Below, piece by piece: positions 1-6,633 of a stretch of DNA of 27,818 bases (within the stretch, counting starts at the first letter, position 1; every line of letters begins with the position of its first letter). Origin of the DNA: Gammaproteobacteria bacterium (GTDB lineage Bacteria; Pseudomonadota; Gammaproteobacteria; GCF-002020875); contig JABHIC010000037.1 of assembly GCA_018671205.1 (NCBI GenBank), forward strand, positions 1 through 27,818, given 5' to 3'. The notes under the pieces were generated by a model. The model worked only from the letters and a program-made list of their open reading frames with translations. It was not told the origin of the DNA and made no database searches. The translations under genes and the position numbers were made by a program.

Positions 1-88
1 CTAGCTGGTGTGCCAGTGCTGTAGAGGTTTGGTAAAACTCCAGCAGGTCGCTGAGCATGGATGGGGCAAGCTTATAGCGTATATTCAT
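1..88 (-). CDS. Partial unknown protein, N-terminus only
   Basis: An open frame starts with ATG at 88 and stays open for 29 codons to the window edge (begins MNIRYKLAPSML). The reading is too short to assign a family. Support comes mainly from context: a plausible minus-strand promoter and a repeated TGTAAAG motif lie directly upstream, and the frame has no stop. I see no good Shine-Dalgarno sequence before the ATG, so the start is uncertain. Confidence 0.4.
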   Translation of the reverse strand, partial: MNIRYKLAPSMLSDLLEFYQTSTALAHQL

Positions 89-96
89 GTTATGAG

Positions 97-133
97 TGTA
101 AAGTAGGATGTAAAGTATTTAAAGTGCTTTACA
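97..133 (-). promoter_or_regulatory. Repeated TGTAAAG motif / possible operator
   Basis: TGTAAAG occurs at 97-103 and 109-115 as direct repeats 12 bases apart, and its reverse complement CTTTACA occurs at 127-133. On the minus strand this overlaps a plausible promoter (TAGACA, 17-base spacer, TACTTT) leading into the gene that starts at 88. The arrangement suggests a repressor or activator site for that gene; the binding protein is unknown. Confidence 0.4.
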
Positions 134-207
134 TTGTCTATTCTGCACAGTTATAACGTAATCACCTCATCTGAGGCATTATCCAGCTCAACAATGGCGG
201 CTTTCAG

Positions 208-360
208 TGACGTGGTCAACTGAAACTGGACACCCAATTAAGCCATTTTCTTCAATTCTAGTTTCTGTTGTTCAAAATCATTGGGGCTCATATATCCCAG
301 GTAAGAGTGCAGGCGATCACTGTTGCACCACATAGCAATGTAGTCCAATACTGAGTGTTA
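208..360 (-). mobile_element. Remnant of an IS3-family element (transposase C-terminus and IS end)
   Basis: On the minus strand, codons from about 358 to a TAA at 238-240 encode the tail of an IS3-type OrfB transposase (rve integrase core): the pattern DYIAMWCNSDRLHSYLGYMS followed by PNDFE is the typical end of these proteins (compare the YN-x-R-x-H-x-x-L-G-Y-x-S-P family pattern). A stop lies in frame at 358-360, so only about 39 codons remain. Downstream of the transposase stop come TGTCCAGTTT and TTGACCAC, which fit an element terminus. The rest of the element is missing, so it is a dead fragment. A related end occurs at 6562. Confidence 0.75.
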
Positions 361-377
361 GTGATCATGCTCATGGC

Positions 378-614
378 TTAATCCAGATGAATATCATCGA
401 CAACCCTTGCTACACGATGGCCGCATTTACTGCATACTCCCTCAAGTACAAGAGATTTACCGTTGGCTACAGGCTCATAGCCGATTATTTCTGTAGAACC
501 TCGACAGTTACCACACCATACATTGTGTAGGATCACCTGCTTTGCTGTATCAGGGAAGGCACTCCATGCTTCTTCTGCTCTATTCATCATGGTAGTGTAC
601 CAGCTGCTGAGCAC
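378..614 (-). CDS. Small zinc-ribbon protein, unknown function
   Basis: A 78-residue protein with two CxxC pairs (C34-x2-C37 in WCGNC and C61-x2-C64 in CSKCGH), separated by a short beta-rich stretch. This is the layout of a zinc ribbon, a fold used for nucleic-acid or protein binding. It has no signal peptide or membrane segment. The start at 614 is GTG with a weak GAG ahead of it; ATG codons at 590 and 587 are alternatives giving about 70 residues. It follows the larger FtsZ-like gene by 43 bases on the same strand, so it may be the last gene of that operon. I do not recognise the family and assign no function. Confidence 0.6.
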   Translation of the reverse strand: MLSSWYTTMMNRAEEAWSAFPDTAKQVILHNVWCGNCRGSTEIIGYEPVANGKSLVLEGVCSKCGHRVARVVDDIHLD

Positions 615-657
615 CTCTACTCAACGGTGCTCCAGCGTGCTTCGCACTGACGCAAGC

Positions 658-1356
658 TTAGTCAGTGCCAGCTTTACCCCGATGGTCTAAATTATTAGAT
701 AAATAGGGTTCTGCTACCTTAATAACCTCTTCCCGATAAAGTTGTCTGACTAGCTCAAAACCATCTTCCAAAGGCAGATGGGTATTGCTTTCATTACTAA
801 AGGTGAAAATAGGACAAGAAATTCGTTTCAGCTCCAGCACGGCCTTCTCACTGCAGCGAGTATGCTCATTCCCCTCCATACGGAACGGGGTGGTGGCATG
901 GACGGTTGGCAGTAACCCTGCTCTTCTGACGGCCTTGGCAATCAGTGGCACCAGTTTTGAGCCGCCACCTCCGCCAAGCCCCACATGGAGTACGATTGCT
1001 TTATATGGAGAAATTCTGTTGCTCAGCCGGTCCCACTCGGCTGATTTGGTATTAAGGGTGAGGATCAGCGGTGCGATGCCTCTCTCTTCTCTCTCAGACC
1101 TTTTTTCCCTCACTCTGCGGCCAGCACGTTCAATGGGGGAGCCATTGGCGGCGTGGGTATCCACTGCAATGCAATCGGCTCCATCGATTGGGTGGTGCTG
1201 CAGCCACTCTACGAAGCGAGTACCGGCACCACCTAGACCGACCACTAATACAGGAGAGGCATGGTCAGGCTGAGGTGTTGTCTTCTCCTGTTGCCACCGC
1301 ATCCAGGTAGGTACCTGCAGTAGCTCCTCGTCCAGTGAGGAGTTACTGGCTCTCAT
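658..1356 (-). CDS. FtsZ/tubulin-like GTPase-domain protein lacking the C-terminal domain
   Basis: Predicted 232-residue cytoplasmic protein with the tubulin/FtsZ nucleotide-binding fold. Visible elements in order: first glycine loop VGLGGAG (about 39-45), strand IAVDTH (63-68), a tubulin-signature-like loop VGLGGGGGSK (125-134, in place of FtsZ GGGTGTG), TPFRMEG (156-162, compare FtsZ KPF-x-x-EG) and SNES (187-190, near FtsZ PND). It ends just after NNLD (221-224), about where FtsZ has its T7 loop (N-x-D), so the C-terminal domain is absent. I chose the ATG at 1356: it has GAGAG a few bases upstream and overlaps the stop of the preceding gene by 14 bases, suggesting translational coupling. 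An in-frame ATG at 1413 would add 19 residues. Such divergent FtsZ-like families have been described computationally in Proteobacteria; membership here is untested. Confidence 0.75.
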   Translation of the reverse strand: MRASNSSLDEELLQVPTWMRWQQEKTTPQPDHASPVLVVGLGGAGTRFVEWLQHHPIDGADCIAVDTHAANGSPIERAGRRVREKRSEREERGIAPLILTLNTKSAEWDRLSNRISPYKAIVLHVGLGGGGGSKLVPLIAKAVRRAGLLPTVHATTPFRMEGNEHTRCSEKAVLELKRISCPIFTFSNESNTHLPLEDGFELVRQLYREEVIKVAEPYLSNNLDHRGKAGTD

Positions 1357-1591
1357 CGGCTCTCTTCTTGCGGTTTGGGTAGCGTTCACGGTCAGATCCT
1401 CTATCCGTATCAATGGTGACCAGATTGGCCATCTGGTCGATCCCTAGTGCTCGCATATTACGAATGGCATTGCGGCCAGCGCCACCTACACCCACTACGG
1501 TGATGTTGGCTCCGGGACGCAGCCCATGTTTCTCCATCTCGTTGTGGATCTGCTGCTGAATGTTTGTTGCTTCATCTATCTCACTGGGCAT
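1343..1591 (-). CDS. Short FtsZ-like protein (N-terminal part of the GTPase fold only)
   Basis: An 82-residue protein with an N-terminal helix (1-25), then TVVGVGGAGRNAI (31-43) and TIDTD (59-63), matching the first strand, glycine loop and second strand of FtsZ. It then ends in a charged tail (YPNRKKRADESQ). The tubulin signature and everything after it are missing. The ATG at 1591 has a good ribosome-binding site (AAGGGAG). It is the first gene of the operon and overlaps the next by 14 bases. Because the next gene starts its own FtsZ-like fold from the beginning, this is not simply a frameshifted N-terminus; it may be a natural mini-protein or the stub of a paralogue after deletion. Confidence 0.65.
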   Translation of the reverse strand: MPSEIDEATNIQQQIHNEMEKHGLRPGANITVVGVGGAGRNAIRNMRALGIDQMANLVTIDTDRGSDRERYPNRKKRADESQ

Positions 1592-1628
1592 GATTTTCTC
1601 CCTTCTGTTGCCTGAGGGGAAATCTTAT

Positions 1629-1653
1629 ATTATAAAGACGACAAATCATGTCG
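1629..1653 (-). promoter_or_regulatory. -10 box and operator 1 of the FtsZ-like operon
   Basis: On the minus strand a perfect TATAAT (1629-1634) lies about 38 bases before the start codon at 1591. Immediately upstream, 1639-1653 is the palindrome CGACA-AATCA-TGTCG (plus-strand reading), placed between the expected -35 and -10 positions. A protein bound there would block RNA polymerase. The -35 box itself is poor. The divergently encoded WYL regulator is the obvious candidate binder (inference). Confidence 0.6.
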
Positions 1654-1730
1654 AGCAGAAATGTGCACTAATGACAGAGTAATGTGTAAATAGAGAACCT
1701 GTGGAGAATAAGTGCTCTAATTGACCGAAA

Positions 1731-1745
1731 CGACAAATAGTGTCG
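1731..1745 (+). promoter_or_regulatory. Operator 2, upstream of the WYL regulator
   Basis: CGACA-AATAG-TGTCG, a 15-base inverted repeat with the same arms and the same first three spacer bases as the copy at 1639-1653, 92 bases away. It ends seven bases before the ribosome-binding site of the regulator gene. A weak -10-like TCTAAT at 1716-1721 would put this site just downstream of transcription start, a classic place for autorepression. Confidence 0.6.
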
Positions 1746-1768
1746 AGAGACTAAGAGGAGATATAATC

Positions 1769-2767
1769 ATGCCGGAAGCGACAATGCGCCAGATTGAGAT
1801 GTTACGTCTGGTTCCCAGAGCACCTCGCTCGATCACCGTGGTTCGTCTGACCGACCAGTTAGCCGGTTCCGGGCACGAGATTAATCTGCGCACCGTTCAG
1901 CGTGACCTCAATACGCTCTCTACACTATTTGACCTGCGTAGTTACAGAGAGGGTAGAACCACCTATTGGCAGTGGGCCGAACATGCTGAGATGGTTGATC
2001 TGCCGGGGATGTCGCCACAGACTGCACTGACGATGTTTGTTGTGGAGCGTTTTCTCTATGACCAGCTGCCTCGGTCCATTACCGGGTTTCTAGCGCAGCA
2101 ATTTGAGCAGGCTCGGGAGGTACTCAGGAAATCAGGTAATCCTGATGCATGGATGAACAAGGTGCGGGTTGCGCCAAGAATGCAGCGACTGATCCAGCCC
2201 AAGATTGATGAGGAGATCTTGCGGATTATCTATGATGCACTGATTCAGGATCGAAAGTTCACTGGGCGCTATCTGAAAATGGGGGTGCGAGTGTCGAGAG
2301 AGTACACGATCAGTCCGCTCGGTATTGTTTTCCGTGATGGCGTCACCTACCTCGTAGCAACGGAAGGGGAGGGTGAAGAGGTTCTGCTCTTTGCGTTGCA
2401 CAGGTTCCGTTCAGCGGAGCAGCTAGAGGAGCTGGTGGAGGTGCCCAAGGGGTTCAAGCTCGACAACTACATTTACACGCAGGGGCCTTTCGACTCCAAT
2501 AGTGGTGAATGGATCAAGCTGGAGTTCAAGGCCACTGAGGATGTGATCCAGGTACTGCGGGAGACACCGTTAACGCACAATCAGGGGCTACGACCCTTCG
2601 AGGATAGCTGGGTGATTGTTTCGGTGAAGATCCGTGAGACCAAACAGCTCAAACGCTGGCTGCTTAGTTTTGGATCAGAGGTTGAAGTGCTGGAGCCACC
2701 GCATTTGAGGGGGTGGGTGAGGGATCAATTAAGTGGGGCGGGGGAGTTGTACGGAGGGTCAGATTGA
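1769..2767 (+). CDS. WYL-domain transcriptional regulator
   Basis: A 332-residue DNA-binding regulator. The N-terminus (1-70) has a winged-helix pattern (ITVVRLTDQL followed by INLRTVQRDLNTLS). The middle and C-terminal part (about 150-330) is a WYL/WCX module: FTGRYLKMG, YTISPLGIVFRDGVTYLVA, FALHRFRSAEQLEE, then a C-terminal extension. WYL domains sense ligands such as nucleic acids or nucleotides, and related regulators (BrxR/CapW type) repress phage-defence operons from palindromic sites. I place the start at ATG 1769, eight bases after AGGAG (1756-1760); a TTG at 1721 in frame would put operator 2 inside the gene. It is divergent from the FtsZ-like operon and likely controls both (inference). 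Confidence 0.85.
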   Translation: MPEATMRQIEMLRLVPRAPRSITVVRLTDQLAGSGHEINLRTVQRDLNTLSTLFDLRSYREGRTTYWQWAEHAEMVDLPGMSPQTALTMFVVERFLYDQLPRSITGFLAQQFEQAREVLRKSGNPDAWMNKVRVAPRMQRLIQPKIDEEILRIIYDALIQDRKFTGRYLKMGVRVSREYTISPLGIVFRDGVTYLVATEGEGEEVLLFALHRFRSAEQLEELVEVPKGFKLDNYIYTQGPFDSNSGEWIKLEFKATEDVIQVLRETPLTHNQGLRPFEDSWVIVSVKIRETKQLKRWLLSFGSEVEVLEPPHLRGWVRDQLSGAGELYGGSD

Positions 2768-2783
2768 ACTGAAACTCAGGGAA

Positions 2784-3005
2784 CTACCTTTTGGCGCACC
2801 AATCACCACAGGTAATGGCCCGTTGATTTAAGGAAACAGGAAGTTTCTTTGCATAATCGATGAATCTACCCTCTTTTTCGGAGCGAATTAATCTGTTTAG
2901 TTGGTTCTTCTGTTCACAGTGCGCATAGCAAACCGCCCATAGTGAGGTTGTTCCACCATTAAATTTAATCTCTTCATCTGTCTTTAGGTTGAAGGCCGTA
3001 ATCAT
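2784..3005 (-). CDS. Small conserved-looking protein ending in CGDWCAKR
   Basis: A 73-residue protein (begins MITAFNLKTDE) with a compact hydrophobic core segment TTSLWAVCYAHCE and a C-terminal Cys-containing motif CGDWCAKR. I recall similar short proteins with a terminal CGDWCA from accessory regions of other gammaproteobacteria, with no known function; this is from memory, not a search. ATG at 3005 has AGGA eight bases upstream; an upstream TTG at 3047 is less convincing. It converges on the WYL gene with only 16 bases between the stop codons. Confidence 0.6.
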   Translation of the reverse strand: MITAFNLKTDEEIKFNGGTTSLWAVCYAHCEQKNQLNRLIRSEKEGRFIDYAKKLPVSLNQRAITCGDWCAKR

Positions 3006-3364
3006 CTCTTTTCCTGTCAATAAGCTGTCACTGTTTTTCGATAACAAGTCTGTTGCAGGAGTCGAGCCAATTTATAAAGCTGATCGGCTATACGGAAAGT
3101 CGACAATCAATAGTGCAATTTGATTGTTACATGTTATCGAGGATTGCTCCTTTCAGCTCTTCCAATATCGCCTCTACGGTGATTAGCGGACAGAGGGGCT
3201 GAAATATGTATAGACCTTCCGTCTTCTCTATCGGATGATGAGGGGCCACCTCTGTATGTGTGAAGTGTCAGTTGGTTTGATCCGTGGAGGGTACGGGTAT
3301 TGGTGGGCAACTATGGGTAAACTGTCCACAGAAGGGGCCCCGCAGGATAGAGGGGTGGCTGAGA
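3006..3364. other. Intergenic stretch, mostly without genes
   Basis: Apart from the doubtful 40-codon frame at 3127-3249, I see only small symmetries: ACAATCA / TGATTGT (about 3103-3128) and the 8-base palindrome GGGGCCCC (about 3337-3344). No tRNA and no T-tract terminator is visible. Confidence 0.4.
3127..3249 (-). CDS. Possible 40-residue open frame or gene remnant
   Basis: Within the gap between the CGDWCA gene and the histidine kinase, a minus-strand frame runs from a GTG at 3249 to TAA at 3127. It reads like protein (EKTEGLYIFQPL and then VEAILEELKGAILDNM, an amphipathic helix). There is no strong ribosome-binding site and no ATG start, so it may be the tail of a decayed gene. I do not recognise it. 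Confidence 0.25.
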   Translation of the reverse strand: MAPHHPIEKTEGLYIFQPLCPLITVEAILEELKGAILDNM

Positions 3365-6295
3365 CTATCCGCTTCGTATGAGTGTTTTACTGATTTCTGC
3401 GATCAATTTCCCCTCCAGCCTGGGGAGAGAATCGTGTTGACTGTTATCAATGGCATCACAAACCTCTCTGCCCAGTTTACTCAATTCTGGAAAGCCAAAG
3501 GTTGCACCACTCCCTTTCATGTTATGGGCGATCAGCCGTAGCTGTTCCCAGCTCTCCGTCCCCTCTAGCTGGGTCAGCTCTTGGTCTATTTCCGCTAACC
3601 GCGCCAAGAAAATTGATCTCATCTCATCGTCAACCACGCTGACTTCTCTCTCCTCCACCTGACCACTTTCCGTCAGGTATTGGTGCAGCACGCCATTGAT
3701 CGCATACATATTGATAGGCTTGTTTAGATATTGGTCACACCCCGCCTCGAAGAAGCGGTCACGATCCTTTTGCATCACATTCGCTGTCAACGCCACAATG
3801 GGTTCATCATAGCCCATGCTTCGCAATAGAGCGGTTGCCTCAATGCCATCCATAATGGGCATCTGCATATCCATCAGAATTAGGTCAAAGCTATCCTGTA
3901 GTGCCACCTCAATCGCCTCCTGACCATTTTCTGCCACACTCACCGTGGCACCACTTCGCTCAACCACCTTTTTTATCAGCAGTTGCATCTCTGGCGTATC
4001 TTCAGCAACCAGCACTCGTCCCTGAACCTGGCTGTGTGCCTCTTTGGTCGGCTGCTTGACGTTTGGTGTGTCTGTTTGCGGTGCCTCTTGTTGAAGCTCC
4101 GTTTTCTGTTCAGGTTCAGCCAAAAGTGAAACAGGGGTACTGTTCTGCCACAGCTGCTTGAGGGTTCGTGCAAGCTGATGGATTTCACTTGCCGCAAAAG
4201 GTTTCTTTAGATAGAAGAAACCGTACCCCAGTTGTTGATGGATCTCTTCGTGGTCGGTATCCGAGTAAGCCGTTACGATGACAATAAAGATCCGCTCATC
4301 AATGGCGCGTAGCTGTTTTGCGGTCTCCAGCCCATCAATTCCTGGTGGCATACGCATATCGATAAAAGCTACAAAGAATGGACGGCCCGCCTCTAGTGCC
4401 TGACGAGCAAGCTTCACCCCCTCAGCACCTTGATTAGCAACTATCAGAGAGAATTCTGCTCCACCATGCTCTTTTTGGGAGCCCCCCTCCACAAGATCCA
4501 GAAGGTTATTAAAGGATGCATCGACCTCCTCCTCTTCCTTCTCGAATATGGTCTGATAGGTGCGTAACACATTATGGTCATCATCAACCACCAAAACCGG
4601 GGCTGAGCTATCGGTGTCGTTGGGATCAACAGCCTCTCCTTCAGTTACGGGCTCTTCTGAAGATTGGGCAATACCTCTCTGATCAGTGTTCGCGGCGTTT
4701 AAATATTGTCTCAATACCGTTCTCAGCTCTGTTTTATCGATCGGTTTTCCTAAAAAGCCATCTGCACCGGCACGGAAGAGCTCATCTCTATGCTGCTGCA
4801 TCACATCGGCGGTGAGAGCCACAATAGGGGTCTGGTTGCCTTGTTCACGCAACCTGCGCGTTACTTCCAGACCATCCATGATGGGCATCTTCAAATCCAT
4901 CAGGATTAGATCAAATTTTCCCTTCGAGGCTTTCTCAATACCCTCCTTACCATCACTGGCCACGGTCACCGTAATGTCTCCCATGGTTTGTAGTAACCTA
5001 CTCTCAAACAGCTGCATCTCTTGTATATCCTCTACAATCAGGATATTGCCCACAAAAGAAGCACAAAAGTCTGGCTGTTTTTCCTTGTCTCTATCTATAG
5101 GTAGATCACTCTCTTGGTAGGGGAGGGAGAGCACAAAGCGGGTTCCAGTACCCTCCTCACTACTCACATCGATACGACCTCTCATCATGCTGGCAAGAGA
5201 ATAAGAGATATAGAGCCCCAGACCAGTGCCACCATAGCGGCGTGAAATACTGTTGTCGGCCTGCTCGAAGGGTTTGAACAGACGGTTCACGACCTCATTC
5301 GACATACCAATACCGGTATCCTTGACTGAGAAGTAGAGCTTTTCACCATCTTCCCAACATTTGAGTGTGATATCCCCCTTTTCGGTAAATTTGAAGGCAT
5401 TGCTTAATAAGTTGAGTAGAATTTGACCAATCCGCTTTGAGTCCCCCCAGAGTTGGTGTGTAGGTTGGAGGTTAGACTCAAACGAGAACCCCAGTGCCGC
5501 ATCTTGAGCACGTAATATAAACATCTGCTCGATCTGGTCGAGCAGTTCAATCAGGTCGTAAGGTGTGGGCTCAATCTCAAACGTACCGGCCTCTATTTTC
5601 GATATGTCGAAAATATCATTGAGCAGGCTCAGCAGGTGTTCCCCGGAATAGGTCATGGAGTGCAATAAATCTTGTTGCTCTGCATCGAGATCAGTTTTGG
5701 AGAGAAGTTCACCATTACCAAGGATAGCGCTGAGCGGAGTTCTCAATTCATGACTCATGGAGGCGAGAAATTCGTCCTTTGCAAGGCGTGCCTGATTGAG
5801 CTGATCTATGGTCACCTGCAATATTTCATTACTCTGCAGTGCATCATTTAGCGCCTCGGCAGCCAGGAAACGAGCCTCCAGCTCTTTTTGTTGACAATAG
5901 AGCGTCCGAAAGAGCTTCACCTTATTGATTAGAATCTGGTTATCAACCGGTTTACTCAGATACTCATACGCGCCCACGGAAAAACCCTGCTTGACAAAAT
6001 CATCGCTATTCTGAGTGGCCGAAATAAATACAATAGGCAGATCTTGGTAACGTTTATTCTGACGAATCATCTGCGCGGTCTCAAAGCCACTCATCTCAGG
6101 CATCTGCACATCCAGCAGTACCAGTGAAACGGGGTTGCTCAGCAAGTATTTAAGTGCCTCTGTACCAGAGGGGGCAGTCACCACCTTGAGTCCCGCTTTG
6201 CCAAGAATAGTTTTGAACGAATAGAGATTCTCTTTTTTATCATCCACCACGAGAATCGGTGTCTTCAGACCGTTACATGCAATATGTTCTTCCAT
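3365..6295 (-). CDS. Soluble hybrid histidine kinase, REC-HisKA-HATPase-REC-REC-REC-HPt
   Basis: A 976-residue multi-step phosphorelay protein with no membrane segment. Domains in order: receiver 1 (about 12-128; phospho-Asp D62, Lys K115), a coiled-coil linker (135-172), HisKA with SHELRTP (H182), HATPase with N box NLLSNAFKF (295-303), DTGIG (326-330) and GGTGLGL (355-361), receiver 2 (417-530; D467, K517), receiver 3 (566-705; D646, K698; with an insertion of roughly 30 residues after its first helix), receiver 4 (759-872; D809, K859), and an HPt domain with AHNMKGSG (H924). All key residues are present. The start at 6295 is ATG; an upstream frame ends TAG directly before it. No cognate output regulator is adjacent, so the partner is unknown. 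The leading receiver makes it a possible integrator of several inputs. Confidence 0.95.
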   Translation of the reverse strand: MEEHIACNGLKTPILVVDDKKENLYSFKTILGKAGLKVVTAPSGTEALKYLLSNPVSLVLLDVQMPEMSGFETAQMIRQNKRYQDLPIVFISATQNSDDFVKQGFSVGAYEYLSKPVDNQILINKVKLFRTLYCQQKELEARFLAAEALNDALQSNEILQVTIDQLNQARLAKDEFLASMSHELRTPLSAILGNGELLSKTDLDAEQQDLLHSMTYSGEHLLSLLNDIFDISKIEAGTFEIEPTPYDLIELLDQIEQMFILRAQDAALGFSFESNLQPTHQLWGDSKRIGQILLNLLSNAFKFTEKGDITLKCWEDGEKLYFSVKDTGIGMSNEVVNRLFKPFEQADNSISRRYGGTGLGLYISYSLASMMRGRIDVSSEEGTGTRFVLSLPYQESDLPIDRDKEKQPDFCASFVGNILIVEDIQEMQLFESRLLQTMGDITVTVASDGKEGIEKASKGKFDLILMDLKMPIMDGLEVTRRLREQGNQTPIVALTADVMQQHRDELFRAGADGFLGKPIDKTELRTVLRQYLNAANTDQRGIAQSSEEPVTEGEAVDPNDTDSSAPVLVVDDDHNVLRTYQTIFEKEEEEVDASFNNLLDLVEGGSQKEHGGAEFSLIVANQGAEGVKLARQALEAGRPFFVAFIDMRMPPGIDGLETAKQLRAIDERIFIVIVTAYSDTDHEEIHQQLGYGFFYLKKPFAASEIHQLARTLKQLWQNSTPVSLLAEPEQKTELQQEAPQTDTPNVKQPTKEAHSQVQGRVLVAEDTPEMQLLIKKVVERSGATVSVAENGQEAIEVALQDSFDLILMDMQMPIMDGIEATALLRSMGYDEPIVALTANVMQKDRDRFFEAGCDQYLNKPINMYAINGVLHQYLTESGQVEEREVSVVDDEMRSIFLARLAEIDQELTQLEGTESWEQLRLIAHNMKGSGATFGFPELSKLGREVCDAIDNSQHDSLPRLEGKLIAEISKTLIRSG

Positions 6296-6633
6296 CTAAT
6301 CTATGCCTGTTACCTTAAGGAGAGTCTGAAAAACGCTCACTTTTCTGGATTCAATTCTGGTTGCAGCCAATCTGCGTAGATTCAGCTCACAATCCTCCAC
6401 TTTTTCTGTTTTTTGGCGTGCTCCGGTGACATTCGGGTACACCGATCCCTCAACGTATCATTTTCCCTCTACACACAGCAGTCTATGAGTATTATTATAG
6501 CCGCTATCGGGCTGTGAGCCTATCAGTACAACCACGTAATTCTCCATCAGCCACTCGACAATGACGTGGTCAACCCATACGGCACACCCAAGTTAAGCCC
6601 TTTCTCGTGAATATTGGTTAGAGGCGGTGCCCG
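6296..6633. other. Intergenic stretch with IS relic
   Basis: The gap between two minus-strand genes contains the second IS3-type end (6562-6612). It also has a short minus-strand frame at 6382-6468 with a basic, lysine-rich tail (KKQKKWRIVS), which could be another decayed coding fragment but is too short to name. Confidence 0.4.
6562..6612 (-). mobile_element. Second, degenerate IS3-type element end
   Basis: TGACGTGGTCAAC (6562-6574) is identical to 208-220. Nine bases later comes ACACCCAAGTTAAGCC, against ACACCCAATTAAGCC at the same spacing in the left copy. The minus-strand coding tail (compare GAGAAAGGGCTTAA with GAAAATGGCTTAA) is also recognisable. The rest of the element is gone. Orientation is the same as at 208-360. 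Confidence 0.55.

Noticed and set aside
785..1273. Plus-strand open frame of 162 codons opposite the FtsZ-like gene
   Set aside because: It is a shadow of the FtsZ-like coding strand; low-complexity Ser/Pro-rich translation and no ribosome-binding site.
1343..1413. Frameshift joining the two FtsZ-like frames into one protein
   Set aside because: Both frames contain their own glycine loop and second strand, so joining them would duplicate the N-terminal fold and would not restore one FtsZ.
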